Of a DNA stretch of 64,000 bases, positions 1 to 19,399 are shown one piece after another. This stretch comes from Dimorphilus gyrociliatus (taxonomy: Eukaryota > Annelida > Polychaeta > Dinophilidae). The notes under the pieces are model-generated. The model saw nothing but the letters and a program-made list of their open reading frames with translations. It ran no database searches and was not told where the DNA came from. Positions within the stretch are counted from its first letter, which is position 1. Every line of letters begins with the position of its first letter. A program made the position numbers and the translations under genes. The DNA lies in contig CAJFCJ010000014.1 of assembly GCA_904063045.1 (NCBI GenBank), forward strand, positions 310,001-374,000. Direction: 5' to 3'.

Positions 1-50
1 GTCCATGTTTACTCAACACTTGTTCCAGTTTATATCTTTTTCCTTAATCA

Positions 51-53
<3 letters not shown>

Positions 54-107
<54 letters not shown>
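54..107. repeat. (CT)n microsatellite
   Basis: Uninterrupted CT dinucleotide tract of about 50 bp, one of many CT/GA tracts in the window. Confidence 0.95.
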
Positions 108-109
<2 letters not shown>

Positions 110-1789
110 AATCTGTCTGTCTCTTTGACATGTTTATAATATAGAAAATTGCATAAATCCCTTGTAAAGCGAGTGTTTCTTGAAGGGGTGACATGAGATC
201 TTTGATCGCTTACTAACCCTTTCCATTATCAGAAATATTTATTTTCCTTTATTTTTTCCATAGTTAGACTTTAAAGGTGTAATTTAAACGCCTCCATTCG
301 TCCTCTTTCCCCTATCGAATCAATTGAGGTATTTTCGAGTGCAGTTGTAATTGAAACTAGATTATTATTTTCTTTCTCTTTGCTATTCTACTAGTTCGAA
401 TGAAAGTAATTTAAAAATAAGAAATGCAGTTGTTGGCATCGATTAGAGAAAGGGTGGATGGGATGGAAATGAGGGGGTGAAAAAAAAAAGAAGGAAGGAG
501 CATGTTAAAAATAAAATTGAAGGCCTATAATTAAACGCCAACGCACGTGGAAGAATGTAAGCTTTTTTTTAGTTTGAAATGTATTTGCATTAAATCGTGA
601 AATGTAAAAAAGAAATTAGCAGTTTAATTCTCTTTTCTTAACAAGTTGAAAGCCAAAACTTGCTTTTTGTTAATATTGTTTAGCAAGAGAAATTCGAATG
701 CATACGATAATTCAAAAATTTATTATAATCTTTTGAACAGGCAATGCAATATGTTTTACTTGAACATTTTCTTAGAAATTGTATAAAATTCCTTGTCAAT
801 AATAGAATTCTTAATAAATCATTATAAATCTTATATATACAGTATATATATATATTATTCTATTAAGATTAATAATAAAAGATATTAAAGACGGTAACGG
901 CAAGTTGCTTTGAAAAAAGCAACAGTAAAAATTTTCTCTTACATAACAGGTAAAGTGTATGTTATTCTTAGTATAGGCCTTCCTCCCTATAAAAATCTAA
1001 TGTTAATGTAACGCCTATTGACGACCAGCTATTTATATACATCAATAAATAATTATTCACTCTTATTTTTTTCTGCCTACGCACTTAAAAAAAAAACTGT
1101 AGATAATCAATTGGTCAATGTCCCTCCTATTGAACGCATGTTAACTTGGCGAATCACGTGATCAAGTGCATCCTTTAAGTTTAATTAGTAAGTTAAAATC
1201 ATTGCTTTTTCGATATTTTAGTGTCTTTTTTAATGGATTGTTAAATTATATATCTGCCCTATATTTTGCTTTTTGAGGAAAAGAAAGGTAAAAATTGAAG
1301 AAAAGCTGTTGAAATATTTAATGTTCCTTTATTTATCTTGTGTTTGTCAAATGAGAGATTTATAAAAAGGAAAGGAAGACAAAGATAAAATCAAAGAGAA
1401 AAGAAGGAAAATAAAAATGTTTTATATAATCAAAGAATTATTGAAATTATTTGAGTGTGTAAGGAATATTTAATGCTGTATACAGTATATTCCAGTTTTG
1501 CCTCTCATCTACTATTTTTGAAATGTCTATCTCTCCTCTCTCTCTCTGAATAGAATTGCTATAGTCTCTCATAAGAATGCTTTTTCATGCAAATTTTGCA
1601 TACTGTCTACTCATCACATCATTCTTATGGTTAACATGACTAAAACCTCCACCCATAACTATTATATAAATCAATAGGTGTGGTAAAAGAGACGTTACAC
1701 AATGCGTTAATTCGCTCCAGTTTCAGGTCTGTTTATGAATCAGTAAAATGCCGAGTCAACCAAAAGGGTGCATATATACAGTCTATACA

Positions 1790-1824
<35 letters not shown>

Positions 1825-2590
1825 GTTATATGTATAGAGAATATATTTAGATTTGCACACTTGTATCTACACGCAACAAATCTAGCTCGAGGAGACATGA
1901 TAATGAATGAAATAACGATTACTTTGCAATCAAAGAATGTAGGAAAGAGACTGGGAAAAGGGAATAGAATAGGAATAATGTTCCGCTCGTTAAAAAAATA
2001 TGCCAATTTCTATTAACAGCTACATTAAAAAAATAAGAAATGCTATAACGCCAGATGATGGGATAGGCTTAATCAAGTGGAAAGAAAGAATGAAGGAGAA
2101 AGAGAAAGATATATATATATATATTAATTAAAAAAGAAACTCTTGCTGGGGGTGTTATAGACCTGTTTAACGTTTTATTATTATTGCTTTATCTCATTGG
2201 AGATTAAAAAACAGTAAGAGGAGTTTCAAGAAACGAGGAGGGGAGGCTAGCGAAGAAGTGATAAAAAAAAGAGAAATACAAGAGGCCAGTTAAGAGACAG
2301 GAGAGAGATGAAGAGAGAGCGAGAGAACAAAATCATTTTTCATTAGAAATATACCCAAAAGAAAATACAAACTCCTTTAATTACGTATAAAAATCAATTA
2401 GTTTCCATTGAAAACGCTCTCAAAAAATGGCCTAGAAAATAGCCTACTAATTATATTCTAAAATAATTAAACTAGAGATTGTAGATCGCCCTTATACACC
2501 ATCATACTTATATAGCCAAGTTGTTGGCGCCAAAACCAGCGCTGATTTGCGTCATTCGTTGCCAGGGGATACCAACAGCACAGGAAACGA

Positions 2591-2598
2591 TGACGTAA
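2591..2598 (+). promoter_or_regulatory. CRE-like element in the SIK promoter region
   Basis: TGACGTAA, one base off the CREB/ATF palindrome TGACGTCA, 129 bp upstream of the predicted SIK start codon. It is seen in the sequence; CREB binding is inferred. Vertebrate SIK1 is a known CREB target, so the position is sensible. Confidence 0.4.
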
Positions 2599-2639
2599 GC
2601 AGAAATTTTAGCATGACTTTTTCTTTACTAGTTTCCTGA

Positions 2640-8617
<5,978 letters not shown>

Positions 8618-8911
8618 GACATTGTAGAACAAACAAGCAAAAAGTCAAATTGGATGAAAGAAGATAAATAAGAATATCCTTGAATCACTTTTTTTTTCCA
8701 GTCTCACTAGAAGTTTGGCGTTGCTGGTTCGACGCCTCAATGAAAAATAATAATAATAAAAACACATAAAAAAGATAATGTGCCATAAAAGAAGATTTCA
8801 TGCAAAAAAATGAAAAATTGAAAACCAGAACAAAAAAAATGGAACAGATAAAAACAAAAACAAAAAAAAACACTCATTCGAAAAGACTGTTGTGCACATG
8901 GAAAAACGTAT

Positions 8912-8947
<36 letters not shown>

Positions 8948-8987
8948 CAACTCTCTAATTCTCACAGCTTATCTAACTCCTCTCTTT

Positions 8988-9022
<35 letters not shown>

Positions 9023-10542
9023 GGCTATACCTCTTATTCTTTGGAAGAAAGGAAAAAAAACATTATCGTAGAGGCGATTCTTTAGTGCATTTATTATACA
9101 AAGAAAGCTACAGGCCATTTCTAATTGAAATAGAACTGTTTATTTATTTATTTATAAAATTTTCGTATGAATATAAAAAAATAACTAAGGGCTATTTTCA
9201 ATTTTCTCTCTTTTATTTCTTTTTTACTTTTCACCGCGTACGACTCTTTCTTTCTCTTCTTCCTCTTCTTCTTCTTTTGTATCCTATACCTATAACTCTA
9301 GAGAAAGCAGAGGCGGAATAAATCAACGTTTTTCCACCTCCCTTGGCCTACTTTGTTACGTCCATTTGTAAGATAGTGTATTATAAAGGCAATAGAAAAT
9401 GTCGGTCAGTCTCCTAAAAGGAAAAACAGTAAGAGAAAACAAAGGATTAAATATTCTTGACAATCTATTTTCGTTTGTAGTTGTTTGTTTTTGCTGTAAA
9501 GTAAAAATAAACAAAGAAATAAATTCCTAGAATTACTTGTTCAATCATTTTGCTTTTTGAATGCTAGAGTTTAAACATTGTATTACTTATATATCTTTAT
9601 TCGTTCAAGAAGAGAGAGAAACAAAAGGAACATACATATACATATATGTAGAGACTGAATTACAAGATAACAAGGATAAAAAGAGAAAAGAGAAGATAAA
9701 AATTTTTATTCAAAACATCACAGATAACTTTGATTGGCCTTGTTTATCTTTGAATATATAAATATATATATTTAAAAATGTATACATGGAGATACATATG
9801 TGTGTATAATGTACTTTAGCAAGCACTTCTTTTCAATTGAAGTTTGTTTGGTTTGTATGTGAAAACATTAAAGATATACGCCTTGTTTGTTTTGGGGTTT
9901 TTAGGATAACTACTTGAAAAAAATCTTCTTTCCTGTTCTAATTAGATAAAACAATAAAAAACAAAAAGTATCTTTGAATATAAATGACCAGATAACAAAA
10001 ATAAGGAGAAGGTAGGAGCAGAAAGGTGGTTTCTCTCTTTTCAACTTTCGTAAGTTTCTTCAGTTAAGCTGAGTTCATCTAATTCCGACTATAAAGGATA
10101 AGAATAAAAAAAGAAACAGATTAATAATACTGCAATACTGTAATTTATAGAAAGCACATAAAAAATAACATTTAATTTAATAGACTATAGTCAGCAGAGG
10201 AAGGAGAAAAGTGGAATGGAAGGATAACGCGGAAAAATGAGCACAAATTACAAATCGTCAAAAACAGTCAGCTCTTTGCCCGCAGTGTTTTCGAATAGGA
10301 ATATGGAATAAATAGATTGATTGATCAACGAAAATATGGATGGGTGGAGGGCTTGATAGATGAATGATTGGGTGAAGAAGAGTTTAGGAGGGGATACGAC
10401 GAGGAATAGAGATAGAGAGGGAGAGGGAGAGACGTACCTTGTTACTGTGTTTTTTGTAAAATAGTTTAATATAAAGGTAAGCAATTAATGAAAATTAATA
10501 AAAGATTGTTAGCGTTATTGATATCTTTTGGTAAATTCCTTA
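8618..10542. other. Intergenic region between convergent SIK and PKD2
   Basis: This holds the 3' flanks of two convergent genes. Two CT tracts lie at about 8914-8942 and 8992-9020. It is A/T-rich with several AATAAA-like signals (for example near 9507). I see no open frame with a recognisable domain. Confidence 0.6.
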
Positions 10543-13500
10543 TCAATTATCACTTACGTTTGCGGCGCCACCTCTCGAAGCAGGTCTTTGGCGAACGCCT
10601 CCACTTGATCCACTCAGGGATGGATCAGAATCCCATCTTTCAAGTTCTTCTCTAACTAAACGTTCCATCTGTTCTCTTTTCTCCTCGTCGTTACCACTTT
10701 CTGTTATACTATCTAAAATTTTGCTCATTGTTTCTCTTCTCTTACTCTTTGCCCTCTCCATGGCTTCTAATTTGACAAGTACAGCGTCTATTTTAGATAC
10801 AATAGAACCAATAGAATGCTCCATTCTGTCTACTCGTCTTGCGAGTACTGTGAACTCTTCGAAAGAAACCCCCGATACAACTCCTCCACTACCACCTCTA
10901 TGACCTCTGAGATCATCTTCCTCACTAGTTTCAGAACCCATACTACTTCCGGGTCTGGCAGTTTTTGGTCTGGATGATAGCGGTCTTTCGCCACCTTCAG
11001 CATCTGCTAAATCGCTGTTTAATTTCTGCTTTTGACCTTCCAAGTCAGCCTGCATTCTCTTCTGTTCCTCTTCATCCAAGATTCTATCGCCGTCCAAATC
11101 GTATTTAGCGAATACAGCTTCGATTTCTGCTTCGGCATAGCCTCTAGTCTTTAGATCTTGTCTCCATTCATCAAAGTCCAATTGTTTATCCTGATTAATA
11201 TCAGCCGATTGTAGAGCCTTTTGGATATCGATTATCTTGTCTCTCTTGATGTTTAATTTCTCCAACATTCTATCGTAGCCCTTCTTAAAGTAATCAGCCA
11301 TTTCGAATTCGTTAGTTTGGTTCGAAATATCGGCTTTAACTTCCGAGTATGTATCGTTAATAATGGCCAAGAACATGTTGAGTAGTACGAAGAAAACGAA
11401 GAAAACGTACAAGATGAAATAGATTGGACCGAGTACTCTGTTGGCTGCTTCCAACTCGTGGAAATTGAAATCACCCAAAATAATTCTAAATAGAGTAAAG
11501 ATAGAACTTGGGAAGGATGAAAAGTCCTTAACTTGTGTGCCAAAGATCAAATAACCGAGTTGGGCAAATGCCAAGAAAACTATAAAGAACATGACGGCGA
11601 ACCCGGCCAAATCCTTTGCGCATCTTGCCAATGTGGAGCTGAGTTGAGTCATGGTTTTATTAAATGAAATGTACTTGAAGACTTTAACCCAAGCAAAGAA
11701 AACCGTGATAGCAATTGCGCTGTTGAATTGAACTTGCCAATAGGAAAGGAATTCAAAATCAGGATATTCTTCCGGTTTCTTTAGCAAATCATTTAACATC
11801 TTATTAACTTTGATCGTTCTATAAATAAGATAAAAATATATTAATTAGAGAGGAGACTATCATCTGAGGGAGAGAGAGAGAGAGGGATAGGGATTTCTTA
11901 CCTGTAAATGTTAAATGCTACACAAATAAGGGAAATGATGATGACAAGTATATCAAGAATATTCCAGAAGCTCTTAAAATAAGAAAATTTTAGCTTCTTT
12001 ATCTCCAAGGCTTCTTCAACGATGTAATAACAAATGAACAGGCAGAAAATAGCTTCGCATGCCAAGACAAAGTAATCTCCAACGGTTACGTAACGGATAA
12101 GTTTGACAGTTCTAAAGTTCCAGGAAGGTATAGCACCTCCAGTTGCTGGGAATTCTATTAGTAATCTTATAACGCAAAATAGGTTGATGTTTGCGTTATA
12201 GACGCTAAAATCTATAAAAACTGCTCTTGTTCCTCTATCCAACCAAAGATTGTCCTTAAGTTCTTTAATAAGTTCATAGGATTTAACTTTGGTAGTTCCT
12301 AAATTTTGTACGTAGCCACCGCCTCCGTATCTACTGATAAGACCCCAATGGGACGATCCGTCCAATTGCTCGTCAGTATGATATTTCCATCTATGGAAAA
12401 CAAACAATTACGATTAGGCGTTTATAAAAACTATATATATAATATAGATAAAACTAACGCTGATCCATTCATCTTGCCGAAGGGTTCTTTGTCCTCAATG
12501 CTTTTTGCGTAGCTGTCATAGCAGGCCTTGATCTCATTTCTAAAATCGTCATGAACAGTACAGGAATCGTTTTTAACCTTGGAAAAAACAAGAGGAGAGA
12601 AATGATAAAATACGCTTAGAACTCTATGAATACAGTATATTTACCTTTAATTGTCTAATCCTCGGTACTCCTAGTAGTTTGTTCTCGTAGAAAATATAGC
12701 CTAATTCTTCGTTGGTGACATTTTTACCGTTATACCATTGTTCCCAGTAGAGTCCGCTGACAAGAGGTCCTTCGGCAAACTAATTTTAGTAAAAAATTCC
12801 AGGAATTACACATCAACTTATTGGATACAAAAAAAAATAAATATTACTAATGTATATGCATCTTAAGATGAATAACAAAAGGCTAACAAGGGCGAAGGGG
12901 TTAAAGGATTTAGGTTAAAGATGAAACATATAAATATGCGCTTTATACAAAGAGGAGGGGGATGACGGAGAAAAGATTAATTAGTTGTCTAATAAACTCT
13001 TTTTTAAGTGAATGTTATGTTTCCTATAGAAATTGCATCGCGCGCCAAAATGACAGGGGAAATAAACATAAAAGGAGCTGTTTTATGGGTAAGCGATGAG
13101 CATTGCGCCAAGTTACCCTCCACATATCGGCCATAGTCGTCATTCCCCTATAATTGTTCTTCGTATCAGCAAAACTCGAATCAAGGAATAGTTCGCTCAT
13201 TACTTTCGTATAATAGTACATTGTCGAACTGGTCATACCGAACGTTACTGTAAACCGAATGACAAAGTGGTTAGTAAGTTCAAGAAAAATATAACTACCC
13301 GCCAAAAATCTTTTACAGTTGTCATTCCCCTGAAAGCGTTACGAGTTTCTTCAAATTGAGCGTCTAAAAACAGCTCGCTCATTACTTTTGTGTAGTAATA
13401 CATTGTCGGACTCGTCATACCAAACGTGACTGCCATGATATAAAATAATTAAAAAAAATCATTCTCTTTCTTTACAGCTTTAACTAAAATTCTTTTTATA

Positions 13501-15292
13501 TTAATATTCTAGCAAATCATCCACTCTCTTCCCTTCCCCCTTTTCATCATCATCATCATCATTATCATCTTCTTCTTCTTCTTCTTCTTCTTCCTACTCT
13601 TCTTATAGTAATTCTTAAAAGTTTAAACGTAATAGGAAAGGCTAAAAAATATTTTTTTTCAGCTGCCATCTGTCGGATTGCGTCTCTCTTTCACTCACTT
13701 CTTTTTTTATTTGAATAAAGTTTTTGTTGAATTTACTCGGTTGAATGTTGTATAATTATCTTTATATATAGATATATAAATACATTCAATATTTGCCTTA
13801 CCTACACACAAAACGACCAAGAAAACGATGTAGATTATCAATTCTCTTAGGGTTGTCTTTACGTGTAGCTCCTTGTCCTTTTTCGTATCTTCCGTTTGTC
13901 TTGTAGCCCATAACGCTAGAGGAGAATTACCATTACTATTTGTTATAACATTCTATCAATAGGAAAATATATTGGAAGGATAAAACTGCAAAAAATAGAT
14001 GACAAACTTCATACTGACAATCAATTGTTCAAACAAAAAAAGACGTTAGTTCATATCGATAACGGGCGTCAAAAGAGAGAAAAACTTGTTTGTAATGAAT
14101 AACTAAATCAATAATAAATCAATAAATGTCTTTCTTTTATTCAAAAACATTTTTTCTTTTTGGTCGATTCGTAAAGGACGACGCCATTTTAGTTTTGGTT
14201 CAATTTATTAATTTTCCTTGCAAATTTTCGATATCCGCTTTTCAAAGAATTGTTCAATTATAGTCGCTAAATAATAGATGAAGATTGAGTTGATTTGATT
14301 CTATCTTATTAATTATTCATAGATTTTTAATAACTAAAATAAAAGGCTTATATTGAATTGCGATTAAACTGTACATGTCCTCATGAATAAATTTAATTAA
14401 TCAATATCTGAATTGATTAAGCGATAGTCTAATGATGGTATATTCTAAAGAATAAGGTCATTTCCTCATATTCAATAAAAAGAGAAAGAAAGATAGATGT
14501 TGAATGTATTGATTATCTTGCATTTATCCGATCATTAGATCATTATTATTATTGTTCCTATTGATTTTGGCTATGTCTATTCTCTCCTCTTATCACCGAA
14601 TGCATGCTTCATGTAAAAGACTCTTACTTTTATGATAAAACTATACCTTGATTGATATTACATATTTTAAAATCTTTTAACTTTATATCATAGGTTCTCT
14701 TTCTTTCTCTTTCTCTTTCTCTTTCTCTTTCTCTTTCTCTTTCTCTTTCTCTTTCTCTTTCTCTTTCTCTTTCTCTTTCTCTTTCTCTTTCTATCTACCT
14801 ATCTATCTATCTATCTATCTATTTATCTATCTCTCTTTGTGCATGCTACAAGTTGTTCATGTTACTATTTCAATTTTGTTTTTAGTTTACTTACATCTAA
14901 CTGCTCTGGAGAACATGTTACAGCAACCAGACTTGGAATCTCTTGCAACAACGGGTTCGGGTCTCTCTTCCATTTGCACAGTTCCTTGATAGAGCTATAG
15001 GATAAAGAAGATAAATATATTTTTACCGTTGTTTATTATGTTATGATAATTTAGTTAAATAAAACTGTTACACAAACATAAAAATGAAAGAGAAAAATGA
15101 AAGAAAAGAGAAAGTTTTTCTTATTACCTCGCTTTCCATCGGAGCATGCATATCTTCTTCTTCGTTTCGGAATCTTGGGTTGTCGACTCCATCGTCCGAC
15201 CAGGCTTGCCTGCTTTGGGCAGAGCCGGGACGTTGGTTCGAAGCAGAGCTTAGCTGAGCACGGGATCGTGAACTTGCTGGACGAGTTGCCAT
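10543..15292 (-). CDS. PKD2: Polycystin-2 (TRPP cation channel)
   Basis: Eight coding exons per transcript, consistent in phase: 15292-15128, 14994-14895, 13915-13802, then either 13429-13299 or 13247-13117, 12779-12645, 12577-12459, 12390-11902 and 11818-10543. The product is about 842 aa. Human PKD2 blocks are obvious throughout: helix S1 (about 108-126), the TOP/polycystin extracellular domain (about 127-310, with [24 protein letters not shown] and ATGGAIPSW), S2-S6, and the pore-helix/filter motif ILGDFNF (about 531-537). The C-terminus has two EF-hands (624-635 and 658-669) and a coiled coil (around [18 protein letters not shown]). Polycystin-2 is a ciliary and ER Ca2+-permeable channel that often pairs with PKD1-type proteins. 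The N-terminus is shorter than in human and has no RVxP cilia-targeting motif. The last codons, NVSDN-stop, include a GTAAGT, so a further exon cannot be excluded. Confidence 0.95.
13117..13247 (-). other. PKD2: PKD2 alternative exon 4b
   Basis: 131 bp exon, the same length and phases as exon 4a, encoding [17 protein letters not shown] through [11 protein letters not shown] count 33 of 44 residues identical to 4a. Because 131 is not a multiple of three, a transcript with both exons would shift frame. Mutually exclusive use is therefore the only arrangement that keeps the channel intact. Confidence 0.85.
13299..13429 (-). other. PKD2: PKD2 alternative exon 4a
   Basis: 131 bp exon, entered in phase 1 and left in phase 0, encoding [17 protein letters not shown] through [10 protein letters not shown]. 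It corresponds to the human segment just after helix S1 ([21 protein letters not shown]). Its acceptor CAG ends at 13430 and its donor GGGTAG starts at 13298. It pairs with exon 4b, only 51 bp downstream. Confidence 0.85.
14697..14830. repeat. (CTCTTT)n hexamer followed by (CTAT)n
   Basis: About fifteen tandem copies of a CTCTTT hexamer run into a CTAT tetranucleotide tract inside PKD2 intron 2. On the transcribed (-) strand it reads as a purine-rich AAAGAG array. Confidence 0.9.
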
Positions 15293-16405
15293 GATCAAGT
15301 GACGTTTACCTCAAAGCTAGACGCTTATTTGAACAGCGTTCGATTCCTATTCACGTCATCATAGTTGTCAAGGGAGCGGGTCGAAGGCGTCTCTTTTATA
15401 TATTTTATTTTATTTTACAGTTAATGTTACGGTTTATAATCTATAATCCAAATCGATTGTTTTTTTGAACGAAATCGTCGTCAGTTAGGAAAGTAGCTCG
15501 TGTGATTTCAATAACTTGTATTATAAGTGATTTCAATGCTTTATCTGTCTATGTGTAGGGGGAGGGGAATAATAGATAGGCCATTGCTAACCTCTTTATA
15601 TCTTTTTTACTTATTTTGCAATATGATTTTGTTCATACTGAACGTCTTTCTCTTCTGTAGCGCAGCCTGTAAATACTTCTCTTTTAAAGAGACCACGCTA
15701 GGTCCCGATCTATTGAAGACCCTGGAACTATTCTAACAATTTTTACAGGATATTCTCATCATTTAAGCCATATATCCGCCCTCTTACGTATAGTAGACCA
15801 ACGCCCTTTATAGCTTTTTTCCTTTCATTTGCGGAACACCTGTATACAGTATATATATCTATATAAATTTATATATCTGTCGATTATGTCGTTAAAATTT
15901 GGGCATTTTTTTCAAATAAATACAACAGGTGGCGTTCCAATAAATCATCTACGCAGGCAGGACCAAGAGATAATTTTAATGATTGTTTTTAAGTCGCTAA
16001 TTGTAAATAAAGTACATATTGTATATTTGTCACATTCGTTAAGGTTTCATTAAGAAGAAGCATGATGAATAATCGAAAAGAGAGAAACAGAAACAGTTTA
16101 CCAGACTGAACAGCGTAGGAGTTTTGAATGATTTATCAAGAACTGTTTGTTCCTTTTTTATATAAAAGGAATAGATTCGACTCGCCTTAAGTATTCATTA
16201 ACGATCAAACTAATTGCTTTATAAAGTATAGATAAGATTTTCAAAACGATATATTAGACAAATACTGCTTTAATTACAATTCGCGTTTAATTCTATATCA
16301 CCGTTAATTGAGTCTATTTACCTTTCAATACGTCTTTTGTCATTAACTTTTATTTATTAATTATTTTTTATTGTTTACATAAACTTAACCTAAAAATATA
16401 ATTTC
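15293..16405. other. Intergenic: PKD2 promoter side and DDX21 3' flank
   Basis: No coding exon is visible. A CRE-like TCACGTCA lies at 15351-15358, 60 bp upstream of the PKD2 start codon, the likely promoter. Short frames at 15527-15736 and 15829-16053 show no domain. Confidence 0.5.
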
Positions 16406-19399
16406 TTAATCATTAAATCTTCTCCTCTTATTCCTATTATCATTTGAAAATGAACCATTGCCATAAGGTCTTTTCCCGCCGTTTCCTGATCGAAAATTAC
16501 CATTCTTTCTACCAAAACCACCGCCGCCACCACCTCCTCTTCTGTCCATTCTATTCCTATTCATACCGCCTCCTCCAAAACCTCCTCGTGAGAAACCTCG
16601 TCCGCCTTGACCTCTGTCGTAGCTTTCTTTTGAGGGCTCTATGATATCTGGTAATTCTGTTGCTCTTTCGAGAGAGTCATACTTTCCGTCAGTCCATCTC
16701 TCTTCGATGTAATGAATAAAATTGGAAGAGACGTCAAAGACGCAACCCTAATGTAAGCAAAGATATTATTAACTAGTTAAACGAGCGTTAAAGAGATATG
16801 TCAATTTACCATTTTGTCAGTGGTAAATCTCATTTCGCGTACTCCCTCCCGAACACTTGTTCCAAGCCTCCTTTCTAAACTCATGAAAACGTAGCCTGGT
16901 CCTCTTATTTCCATATTTGTTTTAAAATAATATGTTCGACAGCCCTTAGCTGACGTCAGTAAGCTCCTTTCTTCGACATTCTTCATTCCGGATATCACTG
17001 CTAATGCTCTAGCCAATTGATCGACCGCATCCTTTTCTTCTAAAATGCCTGTGGCAGCTTCTTTAAATTTTTCTAAAACTCCCTCATCGACACTTTCTAA
17101 AGATTTAGCTGCGTCCTTGGCTGCCGCCGTTACTAAGTCATTTAAAGTTGGAGCTCCTATCCTCTTAAACTTAATCCCTATGAAATTAATTAATTATTAT
17201 ACCAATTGACAGGCATTAAGAATTTGAGAGATATAGTTAAATCAATACGTTAATATATGTATACATATAACTCCCTTTACCTGCTTTCTGTTCCACTATT
17301 CTTAAATCCGCCAGCGCCCTTGGTTTATAAAAGCAAACACATGCACCAGACCTTCCGGCTCTCCCTGTTCTTCCTGATCTATGAATATACGAGTCGACAT
17401 CTTTTGGTGGCTCTAATTGAATAACTAAATCGACTTCAGGTATATCTAATCCACGGGCTGCTACATCTGTTGTAATCAGGACTTTATATTTTCCTTCTCG
17501 AAATCCGGCTAACACCATTTCTCTTTTATCTTGAGGAATATCACCATGCAGAACATGACATTCTTGGCGTATTGAAGACGATACGGTTAACTCGTCAGCA
17601 TCCCTTTTTGTTGGAGCGAAAATCATAGCCCTTCCGTGTTCACCACTATAAAACTGTTAAAAGAGAATAAAAAAGCTATATTTTATAAATTAAAGGTAAA
17701 ATATATTTACCTGTAAAACATCACCAACGGTTGCTGCTCGGTCTGAATAATTACATTTTATTGCTAAATGTTGCACAGTTTCAGCCGTTCTATTTACTCT
17801 TCTACCAACCATATCAACAACTTTATAGTTGTCAGTCATATATTTTTTGGCTGTTTTGTAAACCCAATCGGGAGTTGTTGCGGAAAAGAGTAATGTTTGT
17901 GGATTTTTTGCAGATTCGTCATTCAAGTCGTAGGCAAATTTTAAAACTTCCTCAACGATATCAGCAAATCCCATATCAAGCATCCTATCTACTTCGTCCA
18001 GTACAACGTGTTTAAGTTCATGCAATTTTAATGTCTTCTTTTCAGCCAAATCTTTTATTCTACCAGGAGTTCCAACGACAACATCTACACCCCTAGATAA
18101 TTCTCTTTCTTGTTTCTCATAAGGGACACCGCCGTATATACTCATTACTTGAAGATTATCGCTAAGACTCTCAAAATTATCAGCAACCTGTTTTGCTAAT
18201 TCCCTAGTGGGGACCATAACTAATATCCTAGGACATCTACCCCTTTTAGAAGAAGGCTCAAGACGTTCGACTAAAGGTAAAGCAAAGGAAAAAGTTTTTC
18301 CACTTCCTGTTCTAGATTGAGCAATGACGTCATTACCTAGAGAGAAAGAGAAAAATAATTAAAATAGTATAAATCTATATTCAAAATAAATCTCTAAATA
18401 TGAAAATGGTTAAGTATAATACAGATCCTAAATGAAAACAGAAACATTGGTTATATGCATAATATATGTAAACAGTAAAAGGCTTTATTCATATAGTGAT
18501 TCATGTTTAGTAGACAACGTTGCAAAGAAAAAAAAGGAAAGGAAAGTCAGGCATAAAATCCCTATTAAAAGGAGGGCAGTATTATTTATAGAATAGAAAG
18601 AATGATTCATTTCCCTATAATTCTTGTTTAGTAACAAGAGAAGAATAGAAAAAAAAACTTGGAGATATGTGGTTTTACTTTACTAAGAACAAGGGAAGAA
18701 ATACTAAAAAACTTACCGTCGTAGACAATGTCAAAGGTTTTTACTTGTATTGGAAAGAGATATTTAATACCCAAACTCCTAAGCTTGTTCTTTGTATCAG
18801 GACATATTGAAAAATTGTCAAAATCTCCTTCTTTCTCTTCAATTGATAAGCTATTATCTACGTCTTCCTCTGCATGATTATGATTACCATTATCCTTATC
18901 ATTCCCATTTTCCAATTTCTTCTTTCTCTTCTTATCATTAGCGTTCACTTCCTCACCATTAACCTGTATATAAAATAGAGATGCATATGTAGACAAATGA
19001 GAAAAGAGGTCAACGTATTATCTCTTAACCCAGTGTTTAAGTTAGTCAACATTTAAGACGCAATTAATGAATTTCTATGGAAAAAGAAAACTGGTAATAA
19101 AGAACAAAGATTAAGATTAAAATAGTGATTTAATAAGTAATACATTTGTATTAGATATATAGAAGAGACGTATTTACCGTTCTCTTTATTATTTTAGCGA
19201 TTAGACAATAGCTTCTACAAAATGAAGTATAGCAGTTTCTAATCTACTCATTATGAAATAGCTTCCCACGTGTTTCTAGTAAAACGACGTATTATCCCTC
19301 ATATTCTATTTGATTGAACGGTAGATCACTTACCTTTCTTTTTGAAAGTTTAGATATTTTGCTAGAATTTTTATTTTCGCTTTCTCTTTCAATTTTCAT
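16406..19399 (-). CDS. DDX21: Nucleolar DEAD-box RNA helicase, DDX21/DDX50 type
   Basis: Six exons: 19399-19334, 18963-18717, 18336-17711, 17653-17281, 17177-16810 and 16747-16406, giving about 673 aa. The N-terminus is Lys/Glu-rich and nuclear-signal-like ([10 protein letters not shown]). The order is then Q motif ([23 protein letters not shown], about 73-95), motif I SRTGSGKT (112-119), PTREL, motif II as DEVD rather than DEAD (as in vertebrate DDX21), SAT, and helicase C with [19 protein letters not shown] and [16 protein letters not shown] domain follows (around [14 protein letters not shown]). The tail is Gly/Arg-rich ([20 protein letters not shown]), like the FRGQR/RGG tails of DDX21. 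These helicases act in rRNA transcription and processing. The start follows from the open first exon; the gene diverges from the APP gene over a short promoter. Confidence 0.93.

Noticed and set aside
1740-2016. Overlapping frames on both strands near 1.8 kb
   Set aside because: They are built on a TA microsatellite; no homology is recognised.
10543-10560. GTAAGT at the end of the PKD2 frame as a donor to a further exon
   Set aside because: The frame stops two codons later and the protein already has the full C-terminal length; no plausible next exon was found.
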